Assembly (NCBI RefSeq): GCF_002760655.1
Contig: NZ_PDOC01000017.1
Coordinates: 1-64,000 of the forward strand
DNA from: Massilia eurypsychrophila
GTDB taxonomy: Bacteria > Pseudomonadota > Gammaproteobacteria > Burkholderiales > Burkholderiaceae_D
Direction: 5' to 3'
Length of the DNA stretch: 64,000 nt
A program made the position numbers and the translations under genes. The notes under the pieces were generated by a model, which did no database searches, was not told where the DNA came from, and saw only the letters and a program-made list of their open reading frames with translations. Shown here piece after piece: positions 32,848-41,629 of the stretch; the first letter of the stretch is position 1, and each line of letters begins with the position of its first letter.

Positions 32848-33732
32848 CTAGGCTGCAACCGACAACGAGCGCGTCGCGTAGCTGAAATCGTTCGCGCTGG
32901 GCGCTTGCGAGCAGTACGCGGTGCGGCCTCTTGCGATGAGCGCCTGCGAGCAGTAGCTTGTTATCGCCGCCCGCGGCGCTTGTGAGCAGTACGTCGTCGG
33001 CCGAATGGCCTGAGAGCAGTACGCCGTCGTCGTTGCGGGCAGCAGTGCTTGCGAGCAGTAGGCGGTCATCGCCCTTGCACTCGGTGCTTGCGAACAGTAC
33101 GCCATTCCCGCTGTACTTAGCGCTTGCGAGCAGTAGACGGTTTGTGCTGCACTTGGTGCCTGAGAGCAGTACGACGTTGTTGCTGCTGCTGGCGCTTGTG
33201 AACAGTATCCCGTCGCCGGCACAGCGGCAGGCGCCTGGGAACAATATGAAGTCGTTGCCGACCTTACTTCGGCCACGCGGTAATCGCGATCATTTGACCC
33301 TTGGGAGCAATACGCCAGTTCTGTGCTCGTAGCGCCTTCGACTCGACCGTCACCCGAGTGACCAAACGTTGCAGCGTACAACTGATGCATCCGGGCGCCG
33401 ACATTGCGATGGTCCGCCGCCTCGTCTTCGGCAAGGCCGACGTAAGGATAGTGGTGCAAGAAATAGCCGAAGATTTTCTGGCAATCGATCGCGTATTTCA
33501 TCGTGTCGAGAATATGGTAGTGCCAGAAGATGTCGACATCGGTAAGCGGTGCCATCTGTTCGTTCGGGTACAGTTTCATCAGGCATAAAAAGCGCCGGTA
33601 TTCAAAGTCCGCGGTCTTTACCTGGTCGAGTGTCCAACCCTCGCCTGATTCCACGTGCATCAATTTTTCCTTGATCGGATCCAGGTTCAGATCGAAGATG
33701 GCTTTGCATACTTCTTTCAGTTTCGAATTCAT
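32848..33732 (-). CDS. GRDP-like domain protein with 11 C-terminal Y-C-S-Q repeats (paralogue 3)
   Basis: This 294-residue protein has the same N-terminal domain as paralogue 1 (TDVDIFWHYHILDTMKYAIDC, residues 1-125). From residue 141 it carries eleven Y-C-S-Q motifs (Tyr at 141, 163, 176, 188, 200, 212, 225, 238, 248, 260 and 273), mostly 12-13 residues apart, separated by Ala/Ser/Thr/Pro linkers. One Cys and one Tyr per unit gives a chain of equal redox- or metal-capable units. No signal peptide is present. No radical SAM, lanthionine synthase or peptidase gene lies beside it. GGAGG is near 33754. Function unknown; a repeat-type precursor or metal/thiol storage protein are ideas only. Confidence 0.8.
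   Translation of the reverse strand: MNSKLKEVCKAIFDLNLDPIKEKLMHVESGEGWTLDQVKTADFEYRRFLCLMKLYPNEQMAPLTDVDIFWHYHILDTMKYAIDCQKIFGYFLHHYPYVGLAEDEAADHRNVGARMHQLYAATFGHSGDGRVEGATSTELAYCSQGSNDRDYRVAEVRSATTSYCSQAPAAVPATGYCSQAPAAATTSYCSQAPSAAQTVYCSQALSTAGMAYCSQAPSARAMTAYCSQALLPATTTAYCSQAIRPTTYCSQAPRAAITSYCSQALIARGRTAYCSQAPSANDFSYATRSLSVAA
32905..33312 (-). repeat. coding tandem repeat, 11 x Y-C-S-Q
   Basis: On the plus strand the unit appears as variants of GCTTGCGAGCAGTA, about every 36-39 bp. Copies differ at synonymous and linker positions, so the array has drifted while the four-residue core is kept. That points to selection on the peptide motif rather than recent slippage. Confidence 0.85.
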
Positions 33733-34024
33733 CGCATATCCTTCGTGTTTGGAGGTTTTGTAACTAATGGTTATTATTTAGCCTGAATTGCGGCTTCTCG
33801 TAAGAATTGTACTGTCAGGGTCAAGGCTCCCGGCCGGGATTGCGGCGGTGTTTCCGTCTGCTTGTATTGACGAGAAGCATTAAGGTGATTCTTGCTTACA
33901 AAGGGTCCCGCGAACTTGCGTTTGATCAATCAAATTAAGCCGTGGGTTCGCCGCAACAACGACGCTTTCTCGCTTTCGACGAGATGTTTCGGTAGAAACA
34001 GTGTAGGAATGTTGGCAGCGTTAA
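33733..34024. other. upstream region of paralogue 3
   Basis: About 290 A+T-rich bp between the kinase stop and paralogue 3. It holds a compact palindrome TTGATCAATCAA (33922-33933), which has the FNR half-sites but a 2-base spacer, and a partial site ending GTCAA at 33820-33824. The clean paired boxes of paralogues 1 and 2 are not conserved here. No other gene is visible. Confidence 0.4.
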
Positions 34025-35884
34025 TCAGACGAGTGCGGCGTCTTGATGGGCGGCGCTAAACCGCCCTCGCAGAGGTCCTTCCAGGGCCACGCGCATTGGA
34101 ACGGCAACCCGGATGGTGGTGCCCGTGCCAGCGTCGCTGTGGATTTCGAAAGTCCCACCTAAGATGTTGACCCGTTCTTCAATTCCGACAAGTCCGAAGG
34201 ACCCCGGTTTGTGACGGCATGTGGGATGAATGCCGCGACCATTGTCACCCACGGACATCCAGATCCATTCTCTCTCCACACGAAGGACGACTTGAACCCG
34301 CGTGGCGTTTGCATGGCGAGAGATATTGCTTAGCGATTCTTGCAAGATGCGGAAGAGAGCGGTGGCGCAGTGATCGCTTACCTGGATGTCCTGATGGGTC
34401 TCCGCCAGGTCGCAACCGATACCCGTACGGCGCCTGAACTCGGTAATTTGCCAGTCGACCGCCGCATTTAGCCCAAGGTCGAGAACATTCGGCCGTAGAT
34501 CGTTGATGATTTGGCGAACGCTTTTAATGGTTGCGTCGATCTGGTTCAGGGTTGCGCGCGCCCGGGCGTTCAACCTGGGGTGTCTTGTTCCCGTACGTGA
34601 TGCCAACATGTCGGCTTCAATCCGGAGTGCAAGCAGGTTTTGTCCGAGATCGTCATGGATCTCGCGGGCGATGCGCTTGCGTTCCTCTTCCTTGATGTTT
34701 TCAGCATGAGCGCCAAGCCTGCGCAAATTTTCGTTAGATAACTGCAGCTTTGCCTCGCTCGCTCGCAATTCCTTGGTCATATTCTGAGCGAGCGCGACGG
34801 CGTTGCGACGCGATGAGGTAAGCGTTTGAAATAATATGTAGACAAGCAATGTACTAACAAACCCAGCCAGCATGGCCAGCCAAGGCACATAGACATCAAA
34901 TCCGGTGTAAAGGTTCTGTCGGTTGACGGTGAATTGTGCCTCCCATAAGCGCTTATTGAATCCAACTGGCAACATAGTTGAGAAGTTTTTCGAATTGGCC
35001 TTCACTGAGCTCGAAGCAGGTAAGCCGGCGGTAGCCTTGCTATCAAACAAAACCTGCGCTTGATCCGTATTCCGCGTTCCCGTTTTTCCAGGGGGGATAC
35101 CAATGTCAGTCAGGATGAGGCGCACACCTGGCACTGGCATTTGGTCTACTACGCCCTGAAGCAGTTTTTGAACCGTGAAGCCAAGTCCGACGCTACCGCG
35201 GTAGGCCGCACGTCGCTCTTCAACCGTCTTCGCCGGCCGATCGTGGCGGTAAATCGGCAATCGCATGAACAGAACGGTGCGATTAGGGCCGGACAGCGTC
35301 CTCAGCGGTGCATTCGACGCCTGTAGCTGGCCGGTATCGCGCGAAGCGTTCAGCGATTCGTGTTCGCCGCCACCCGTGACATCGATTCCCACCCTATGGG
35401 CCCATGAACCGATGGGTTCTATGTAAGTGATTACATGATAGGTGGGACGGCGCCCCGGCGGAAAAATTCGAAAAGGTGGGTAGCCGCTGGACATTGAAGC
35501 AATTTCTTTTCGCATTGTTTCCTCGAATGCGGGTCGCTCGGCTTCTTCTATATGCCGTGCGAAATAGATCGCTTCAATTCCAGGAAACTCGTGTTCCAGC
35601 GATAGTCCTTCCACATAACGATGGAATTGCTCACGTGTGAGGCTTGAAGTCTGAAACAGGCTAGCGCACCCGCGCAAAACGTCGCTGTAGCTCTTAATCC
35701 TGCCGTTGATCGCCGTCTGCACGCTGCGCGACATGTTGTTGAAGCGCGTTTGCGCATCGTGCTCGATCGTCCTTGCAGTGGCTAAGTAAAACAACAGGCC
35801 TACCGCGCATGACAACAAAACGCCTGTCCAGATCGCACGTTTCCCAATGTCAAATACTTTGAGGTCGGCAGGCAATGGGTGCAT
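34025..35884 (-). CDS. CHASE-domain sensor histidine kinase, NarL-partner type
   Basis: The 619-residue protein has a membrane helix near residues 17-36, a periplasmic CHASE sensor (about 75-250, FPGIEAIYFARHIEEAERP, GIDVTGGGEHESLNASR), a second membrane helix (about 330-352), a coiled linker, a HisKA_3 dimerisation helix (RIAREIHDDLGQNLLALRIE) and a HATPase domain (DNGRGI, GSFGLVGIEERV). Such kinases pair with LuxR-type response regulators, but none is adjacent. It is upstream of the GRDP-like genes on the same strand. The CHASE ligand is unknown; cytokinin-like or lipid signals are known for some relatives. Confidence 0.88.
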   Translation of the reverse strand: MHPLPADLKVFDIGKRAIWTGVLLSCAVGLLFYLATARTIEHDAQTRFNNMSRSVQTAINGRIKSYSDVLRGCASLFQTSSLTREQFHRYVEGLSLEHEFPGIEAIYFARHIEEAERPAFEETMRKEIASMSSGYPPFRIFPPGRRPTYHVITYIEPIGSWAHRVGIDVTGGGEHESLNASRDTGQLQASNAPLRTLSGPNRTVLFMRLPIYRHDRPAKTVEERRAAYRGSVGLGFTVQKLLQGVVDQMPVPGVRLILTDIGIPPGKTGTRNTDQAQVLFDSKATAGLPASSSVKANSKNFSTMLPVGFNKRLWEAQFTVNRQNLYTGFDVYVPWLAMLAGFVSTLLVYILFQTLTSSRRNAVALAQNMTKELRASEAKLQLSNENLRRLGAHAENIKEEERKRIAREIHDDLGQNLLALRIEADMLASRTGTRHPRLNARARATLNQIDATIKSVRQIINDLRPNVLDLGLNAAVDWQITEFRRRTGIGCDLAETHQDIQVSDHCATALFRILQESLSNISRHANATRVQVVLRVEREWIWMSVGDNGRGIHPTCRHKPGSFGLVGIEERVNILGGTFEIHSDAGTGTTIRVAVPMRVALEGPLRGRFSAAHQDAALV

Positions 35885-36153
35885 CGTGCTCTACTTTCGA
35901 TAACTGATCGAGCAGTCGGATTGGACATCCGCAAAAATTTATAACTTGATATGAATCTAAGTTACTCAAAGTTACAGGCAGGTGTACCTATCACAATGCA
36001 TAGGATTGTGGTCAAAGCATAAACAACACGTCGTTCGGTAAGCGAAAATCCGGCGCCCGGACGGGACACGACAAGGCCGACAAAGGTACAGCCGAAAAAA
36101 ATCCCGCCGCGGCATACACCGGAGAGCGGGATTTTGATCGTATGGCAGCCACT
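35885..36153. other. intergenic region upstream of the kinase
   Basis: About 270 bp. Positions 35946-35959 read TTGATATGAATCTA, an FNR-like site with two mismatches 68 bp before the kinase ATG. The stretch from 35930 to 36000 is A+T-rich and probably holds the kinase promoter. The right end carries the glnS terminator. Confidence 0.35.
36095..36135. terminator. glnS terminator
   Basis: AAAATCCCGC and GCGGGATTTT form a stem around an 18-base loop, with A-rich sequence on one side and T on the other. It can act in both directions and lies 19 bases past the glnS stop. Confidence 0.8.
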
Positions 36154-37908
36154 TTACTTCACCCAGCTGTCCTTCAGCGTGGTGACACGGTTAAACACCG
36201 GCTTGCCCGCCACGCTGTCGACCCGGTCGGCGACAAAATAGCCGTGCCGCTCGAACTGGAAGCGCTGGTCCGGTTGCGCCGCGCTCATGCCTGGCTCGAG
36301 GTAGGCGGTCACCACTTCCAGCGCGTTCGGATTGAGCGCGGCGAGGAAATCCTTGCCGCCGCCGTCGGGCTGTGGATCGGTAAACAGCCGGTCGTACAGG
36401 CGCACTTCGGCTTTCAGTGCCGTCTCGGCGCTGACCCAGTGAATGTTGCCCTTGACCTTGTACGTGTTCGAGCCTTCGGTGCCCGACTTGCTGTCCTCAA
36501 AATACTTCACGTGCACGGCGACAACCTTGCCGTCGGCATCCTTGTCGTAGCCGGTACACTCGGTCACATAACCGTGACGCAGACGCACGCGGCTGCCCGG
36601 CGCGTCGCCGATCGGCGGGAAGAAGCGGAAGTAACCCTTGCTCGGCACTTCCATGAAGTCGTCCTGCTCGATCCACAAATGCTTGGTGATCGGAAAGGTG
36701 CGCACACCCCGCTCCGGGAAATGCGGGTGGACGGGCGAGGTGCACTCGATCGATTCGCCTTCGGGGAAATTATCGATGATCAGCTTGAGCGGGCGCAGTA
36801 CCGCGGTGGCGCGCGGCGCCTTCGGGTCGAGGTCGTCGCGCAGCGATCCTTCCAGCGTGCTCATGTCGATCCAGCCGTCCGCCTTCGACACGCCGATGCG
36901 CTCGCAGAACAGCTGGATCGACTCCGGCGTGTAGCCGCGCCGGCGCAGGCCGACCAACGTCGGCATGCGCGGATCGTCCCAGCCGGAGACGATGCCGTCG
37001 TCGACGAGCTGGCGCAACTTGCGCTTGCTCATCACCAGGTAGGTCAGGTTCAGGCGCGAGAACTCATACTGGCGCGGCACCGGCTGCTTGAAGAAACCGC
37101 CTTCGGTCAAGGTCGCCAGCAGCCAGTCGTAGAACGGCCGGTGGTCCTGAAACTCGAGCGTGCAGAGCGACTGCGTGATGTTTTCCAGCGCGTCCGAAAT
37201 CGGGTGCGTGTAGTCGTACATCGGGTAGATGCACCAGGCGTCGCCGGTACGGTGATGATGGGCGTGGCGGATCCGGTAGATCGCCGGGTCGCGCATGTTC
37301 ATGTTGGGCGAAGCCATCGCGTCTTCGCTGATTTTTGCCCGCAGGATGTGTTCGCCATCCTTGTAATTGCCAGCGCGCATGTCACGGAACAGCGCCAGCG
37401 ACTCGTCGGCCGGGCGGCTGCGGAACGCCGAGTTGGTGCCGGGCGTGCCGAAGTTGCCGCGGTTTTTCGCCATGTCCTCGGCGCTCTGGCTGTCGACATA
37501 GGCGTAGCCGGCGGTAATGAGGTACTCGGCCATCTGGTACAGCTGCTCGAAATAGTCGCTCGCGTAGTACAGGTGGCTGGTGCCGTTCTGCTCCCAGCTG
37601 AACCCCAGCCACTTGACCGTGTCGATGATCGTGTCGACGTATTCCTGCTCTTCCTTGGCCGGGTTGGTGTCGTCGAAGCGCAGGTGGCACACGCCGTTGT
37701 AGTCGCGCGCCAGGCCAAAATTGACGCAGATCGACTTGGCATGGCCGATGTGCAGGTAACCGTTTGGCTCAGGCGGAAAGCGCGTGATGACAGGCGGCAA
37801 GCCGTCGCGGCGATAGTTGCCGGAGGCAATATCGGACTCGACGATGGCGCGCAAAAAGTTCGAGGAGGGCGCGTTCGCCGCCGCCGTATTGTTTTTATCG
37901 TTGCTCAT
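36154..37908 (-). CDS. glnS: glutamine--tRNA ligase
   Basis: This 584-residue class I aminoacyl-tRNA synthetase charges tRNA-Gln. The HIGH motif appears in FPPEPNGYLHIGHAKSICVNFG and the KMSKS equivalent in YLVMSKRKLRQLV. The C-terminal two-barrel anticodon-binding domain (GYFRFFPPIGDAPGSRVRLRHGY) is complete. The length is close to E. coli GlnRS plus a short N-terminal tail. It is divergent from the J-domain operon. Confidence 0.96.
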   Translation of the reverse strand: MSNDKNNTAAANAPSSNFLRAIVESDIASGNYRRDGLPPVITRFPPEPNGYLHIGHAKSICVNFGLARDYNGVCHLRFDDTNPAKEEQEYVDTIIDTVKWLGFSWEQNGTSHLYYASDYFEQLYQMAEYLITAGYAYVDSQSAEDMAKNRGNFGTPGTNSAFRSRPADESLALFRDMRAGNYKDGEHILRAKISEDAMASPNMNMRDPAIYRIRHAHHHRTGDAWCIYPMYDYTHPISDALENITQSLCTLEFQDHRPFYDWLLATLTEGGFFKQPVPRQYEFSRLNLTYLVMSKRKLRQLVDDGIVSGWDDPRMPTLVGLRRRGYTPESIQLFCERIGVSKADGWIDMSTLEGSLRDDLDPKAPRATAVLRPLKLIIDNFPEGESIECTSPVHPHFPERGVRTFPITKHLWIEQDDFMEVPSKGYFRFFPPIGDAPGSRVRLRHGYVTECTGYDKDADGKVVAVHVKYFEDSKSGTEGSNTYKVKGNIHWVSAETALKAEVRLYDRLFTDPQPDGGGKDFLAALNPNALEVVTAYLEPGMSAAQPDQRFQFERHGYFVADRVDSVAGKPVFNRVTTLKDSWVK

Positions 37909-38033
37909 TGAAAAGTGCTTTGAAATGATGGGGTTGCAGCATTTTACCGTATGAAGAGGTGAACTTGCGCGGCCGACCGCGTTCTATAGGATAATCTCCC
38001 TTTATATGGTTTTGGCTTGGCCGGAGATCTCAC

Positions 38034-38324
38034 GTGGAAAATTTATATGCCGTTCTCGGCGTTGCGCCGAATGCGAGCGACGACGAGATCAAGAAAGTCT
38101 ATCGTTCGCTGGCAATGCGCTTCCACCCGGACCGCAACGATGCGCCGGCCGCCGAGGTGCGCTTTAAAAGTGTCACCAAGGCGTACGAAATCCTGTCCGA
38201 TCCTGCCAAGCGCAGCGAATACGACCAGAGCGTCAATCATCGCATCATTCTTGACGCCGAGGCCGAGGCTTTCGAATTATGGCGTTCGCTGTTCCGCCTG
38301 AACGGCGTGAATTTGCCTGCCTGA
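38034..38324 (+). CDS. J-domain protein
   Basis: This 96-residue protein is essentially one J domain ([23 protein letters not shown] in [23 protein letters not shown]), with a short tail (residues 70-96). It should stimulate an Hsp70 ATPase but has no zinc finger or substrate domain of DnaJ. The start is GTG 38034 with GGAG 7 bases upstream. It is the first of four collinear genes, so it may recruit Hsp70 to the products of the three unknown genes that follow. Confidence 0.85.
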   Translation: MENLYAVLGVAPNASDDEIKKVYRSLAMRFHPDRNDAPAAEVRFKSVTKAYEILSDPAKRSEYDQSVNHRIILDAEAEAFELWRSLFRLNGVNLPA

Positions 38325-38396
38325 GTTGCCACTGTCAGGCTGCCTGCCGGCGCGCTCAAAGCGCGCGGCCATTACCGAACACTACAGGATTAAAAA

Positions 38397-38897
38397 ATGA
38401 GAAAAGTACATCCCGAATTTGCCTATCAGTCACGCGAGCTGGAAGGCCAGATCGAAGGCATCCTGGGCGACCCGCCTAACCGCAAGAATTACCAGATGAT
38501 GCAAAGCGCGCTGGCCAGCGAATACGCCAGCGGCGGCGGCATCGAAGACGTCAACATGATGAGCTTCGCGCTGGTCGACCACATCACGTTCAGCAATCCG
38601 AAGGGGCTGCTGGCCGAAGCTGCCGAATACGAAGGCGGCGATCCGGCGGCCGTGTTCGCCATGGCCAGCTGCGAAGGCGAAGCGGGCAAGATGTACCAGG
38701 CGATGACGGAGAACCATCCGGAGCTGGCGCGCCAGGCGATCATCGCCGCGTTCCTGTTCAAGCATCCGCGCAAGTGGGACGACGACGACCAGTCGCTCGA
38801 GCAGCTCAGCCGCAACGACGATGGCGACGACGAGCAGGACGAGGACGGCGTCACCGACGACTTCGCCGGCATGTTCGATTCGGAGGACAATCAATGA
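38397..38897 (+). CDS. hypothetical protein of the J-domain operon
   Basis: This 166-residue acidic protein is mostly helical (VHPEFAYQSRELEGQIEGIL, YQMMQSALASEYASGGG) and ends in a very acidic tail (WDDDDQSLEQL, NDDGDDEQDEDG). There is no signal peptide or membrane helix. AGGA lies before the ATG. Its stop overlaps the next start (ATGA). No family is recognised. Confidence 0.72.
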   Translation: MRKVHPEFAYQSRELEGQIEGILGDPPNRKNYQMMQSALASEYASGGGIEDVNMMSFALVDHITFSNPKGLLAEAAEYEGGDPAAVFAMASCEGEAGKMYQAMTENHPELARQAIIAAFLFKHPRKWDDDDQSLEQLSRNDDGDDEQDEDGVTDDFAGMFDSEDNQ

Positions 38898-39673
38898 GTG
38901 CCAACAGCAACTTGCCGGCACTGACGCGGCAGGTCAGCGAGCTGGTGCTGGCAGGCTCGCTGGGCCACGCCGAGCAGGCCTTCTCCGATGCTGTCGAAGA
39001 GCACGGCGACCTGGCCGTGGTCGAAGTGCTAGCCACCCTGGCGCCGCAAGTGACCGCCTTGCACCTGTCCGGTTTTGACGGCGGCAAGACGTCGCTGGCG
39101 ACCTTGCTGGTGCCGCCCAAGGCGTGGGCCGACAGCCTGGCGTTTTTCGCCGCAACCTGGTCCGACGACATGATCGAGGACGACCCGGAGCGCGTCGCCG
39201 AAAGCCTGTTCTCGCATGTGCACGGCATCGTCTTTTCGACCGATGACCCGGACCGCCGCATGGACTTGCTGGCCGAAGCGTCCGCCAGCGACCATGGCGC
39301 CACCGTCTTCGCGATCCTGTTCTCGATGGCGCCGAAGGAAATCCTCGAAGTGGCCGGCGAGATCATCTCGAAGGGGCCGTACATCACCGGCCAGACTTCG
39401 TCCGACAGCGATCTGGTGCCGCTGGCGATCGAGCTGGCCAAGGCCAGCGAAGACGGCTGGGACCGTTCGCTGTTCGAGCTGTTCCCCGATTTCCGCCACA
39501 GCGCCGACCTGGCCGACGCCGAGTTCTCGGATGACCCGGACGAAGAGCCGAAGTTCATGCAGCGCTCGACCAAGGAATTGCTGTACCGCTTGCGCAAGCA
39601 GGTGCCTACGGCGCGCAGCAACGTGCCGAAACGCGGCGCGCGCAAGAGCATCGGCACGGGCATTTTCTCGTGA
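38894..39673 (+). CDS. hypothetical protein of the J-domain operon
   Basis: This 259-residue soluble protein has helical N-terminal sequence (LTRQVSELVLAGSLGHAEQAF), a central SMAPKEILEVAGEIISKGP and a basic end (KQVPTARSNVPKRGARK). It reads like a DUF6969/DUF-type cytoplasmic protein but I cannot assign a family. It is linked to the gene before by ATGA and to the next by GTGA, so the three are translationally coupled and may form one complex. Confidence 0.72.
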   Translation: MSANSNLPALTRQVSELVLAGSLGHAEQAFSDAVEEHGDLAVVEVLATLAPQVTALHLSGFDGGKTSLATLLVPPKAWADSLAFFAATWSDDMIEDDPERVAESLFSHVHGIVFSTDDPDRRMDLLAEASASDHGATVFAILFSMAPKEILEVAGEIISKGPYITGQTSSDSDLVPLAIELAKASEDGWDRSLFELFPDFRHSADLADAEFSDDPDEEPKFMQRSTKELLYRLRKQVPTARSNVPKRGARKSIGTGIFS

Positions 39674-40563
39674 ACGCGGAAGTCCAGACGATGCAGCTGG
39701 CTGTTGTCGAAGAAAAACTGCCCCGGCTGGTGCGGGCGATCCGCTGCCTGGAAGGCTGCGGCGAGGATGACGAGGCGGTCATGCTGGCCGACGAACTGGC
39801 CGGCATCACCGCGATGGTGGCTGAAAAGTTCACCAACGACCGCACCGCCGAAGGGATCCAGCGCGCCTTTTTCCTGACCGTCGGCGGCGTCTCGCTCGGG
39901 CTCGACCATGCGGTGCAGCATGAAAGCGACGACGCCGCGCTCGAGTTTTTGGTCGAGCATGGCGCCGAGCACGCGTTCCAGGCAGGCTTTCGCATGATCC
40001 GCGACCTGTCGCAGCTGCCGGAAGATTCGCTTGTCGGCGAGTACGACCTTGACCCGGTGTATGTGCAGCGTCGCCTGAAGGAATTGTTCGTCGACATCTG
40101 CAGCGCCGACCCGAGCCAGAACTGGTCCGGGCCCGAGCGCTACGAGCTGCAGTTCAAGCAGCGCAAGGGCGTGCAGGCGATCGTGCGGGCGGCCGGCTGG
40201 CTGCGGCGCCATCACTACGCCGGGCCGATCACCGATCCGGATCTGAATGCCGAAGGCGTGATTGCGCTGGCGATCATTTTTGCCGTCGAAGGGGGCGGGC
40301 GGATCGTCGCGCGCACCGGGCAGAAAGACTTCGAGCGGCTGGTTGGATCGGTGCGCAAGAACAAGCCCGACTACGAGACCGGCTGGGCCGAACTGATGGC
40401 GCAGGTGCCGGCGCAGCACCAGGCCGTGATCGCCGAGCGGATCGACTCGTACCGTGAGCACTGCACCGTGATCCAGAAAATGCGCACGCGCACGGCGATG
40501 AAGACGCTGTTTGCCGAGCTGGAAAACTACGCCGGCTCCGAGCTCGACGCCGATTATTCCTGA
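39670..40563 (+). CDS. hypothetical protein of the J-domain operon
   Basis: This 297-residue soluble helical protein has recognisable segments YELQFKQRKGVQAIVRAAGW and GWAELMAQVPAQHQAVIAER. It is predicted to be cytoplasmic. It starts at GTG 39670 overlapping the previous stop. Its own stop lies within 10 bases of the convergent LysR gene end (overlap 40554-40563). No family is recognised and the role is unknown. Confidence 0.72.
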   Translation: MNAEVQTMQLAVVEEKLPRLVRAIRCLEGCGEDDEAVMLADELAGITAMVAEKFTNDRTAEGIQRAFFLTVGGVSLGLDHAVQHESDDAALEFLVEHGAEHAFQAGFRMIRDLSQLPEDSLVGEYDLDPVYVQRRLKELFVDICSADPSQNWSGPERYELQFKQRKGVQAIVRAAGWLRRHHYAGPITDPDLNAEGVIALAIIFAVEGGGRIVARTGQKDFERLVGSVRKNKPDYETGWAELMAQVPAQHQAVIAERIDSYREHCTVIQKMRTRTAMKTLFAELENYAGSELDADYS

Positions 40564-41567
40564 GCACGGCGTCCGCTCAGGTCGCTAATTTCAAGGCCAT
40601 CATTGCTGCCACCGGCAGAAATGACGGCTTTTTCTTTTTGTGGCCACGGCAGCTCTTGCTGCACTTTTGCCGCTTTGGGTTTGACGGTGTCGGTGAGCAG
40701 CGCCACGAACGCGTCGACCAGCGGCGCGTGCTCGCCGCCGCGGCGCGCCAGCAGCAGCATCGTGGTCGCGTCCGCATCCAGGATCGGCCGATAGCACACG
40801 CCATCCATCCGGATCCGGTCGAACGACGCTGGCAGCAACGTCACGCCGCTGCCTGCCGCCACCAGCCCGATGATCGTCGACGCTTCGCCCGCCGTCTGCC
40901 CGACCCGCGGCACGAAGCCGGCCGCGCGGCACAGCCGGAAAATCTGCGGATAAATGCCGGTGCCGCCGCCGGGCGGATACATCACGAACGGCAGCTCGGC
41001 CAGCTCGCTGATCGCCAGTGCCGGCTTGGCCGCCAGCCGATGCCAGGTCGGCAGCACCACCAGCAGCGGATCCTCGCGCAGCGGCGTCATCACGATGCCG
41101 GCCGGCAGCGCCACCTCGGGCGGGCGAACGAAGCCCAAGTCGAGCGTGCGCTGGCCCAGCGCGTCGAGCTGGCGCAATGTCGCCATCTCATGCAAGGTAA
41201 GCGTCACGTGCGGAAAGTCCTTGCGGTAGCGGTTGATGACGTCGGCAAACAGTGGCGTCAGCGGCGTCGAGTACGTGAAGCCGATGCGCAATTCGCCCGC
41301 TTCGCCGCGTTCGGCCCGCCGCGCCGTCTCGCAGGCCTGGTCGGCCAGCGCCAGGATCTTGCGGGCGTCGGCCAGGAACAGCGTGCCGGCGCCGGTCAGC
41401 CGCACCCAGCGCCTGGTGCGCTCGAACAGGCGCGCGCCGACGTCGGCCTCCAGCACCTGGATTGCGTGGCTGAGCGGCGGCTGGCCAATATGCAGGCGCT
41501 CGGCGGCGCGGGTGAAGTGCAGCTCTTCGGCTACCGCAATGAAATACCGCAGGTGTCGCAATTCCAT
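40554..41567 (-). CDS. LysR family transcriptional regulator, CatM/BenM-like
   Basis: This 337-residue protein has an N-terminal winged helix (MELRHLRYFIAVAEELHFTRAAERLHIGQPPLSHAIQVLE) and a C-terminal co-inducer domain with the CatM-like pattern (RIGFTYSTPLTPLF, TPLREDPLLVVLP, GLVAAGSGVTLLPASF). It likely controls the divergent MFS gene. The 62-bp gap between them holds A+T-rich sequence with a T-N11-A type site (TCAAATATATATTGGA, 41591-41606). Confidence 0.88.
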   Translation of the reverse strand: MELRHLRYFIAVAEELHFTRAAERLHIGQPPLSHAIQVLEADVGARLFERTRRWVRLTGAGTLFLADARKILALADQACETARRAERGEAGELRIGFTYSTPLTPLFADVINRYRKDFPHVTLTLHEMATLRQLDALGQRTLDLGFVRPPEVALPAGIVMTPLREDPLLVVLPTWHRLAAKPALAISELAELPFVMYPPGGGTGIYPQIFRLCRAAGFVPRVGQTAGEASTIIGLVAAGSGVTLLPASFDRIRMDGVCYRPILDADATTMLLLARRGGEHAPLVDAFVALLTDTVKPKAAKVQQELPWPQKEKAVISAGGSNDGLEISDLSGRRAQE

Positions 41568-41590
41568 GATCGATTTAAAGTATTGCTAAC

Positions 41591-41606
41591 GCCTCAAATA
41601 TATATT
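41591..41606. promoter_or_regulatory. candidate LysR-type operator
   Basis: The T-N11-A element is A+T-rich and lies between the divergent LysR and MFS starts. A possible plus-strand promoter TTGGAC then TATGAT overlaps the first MFS ATG codons, which would favour the later ATG at 41642. Confidence 0.4.
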
Positions 41607-41629
41607 GGACAGTATTAAAGCGCAATCCT

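Noticed and set aside
32905-33312. Regular repeats that could suggest a CRISPR array
   Set aside because: The repeats lie within one long reading frame, units differ from each other, spacing is about 36-39 bp without unique spacers of fixed length, and no cas gene is near.
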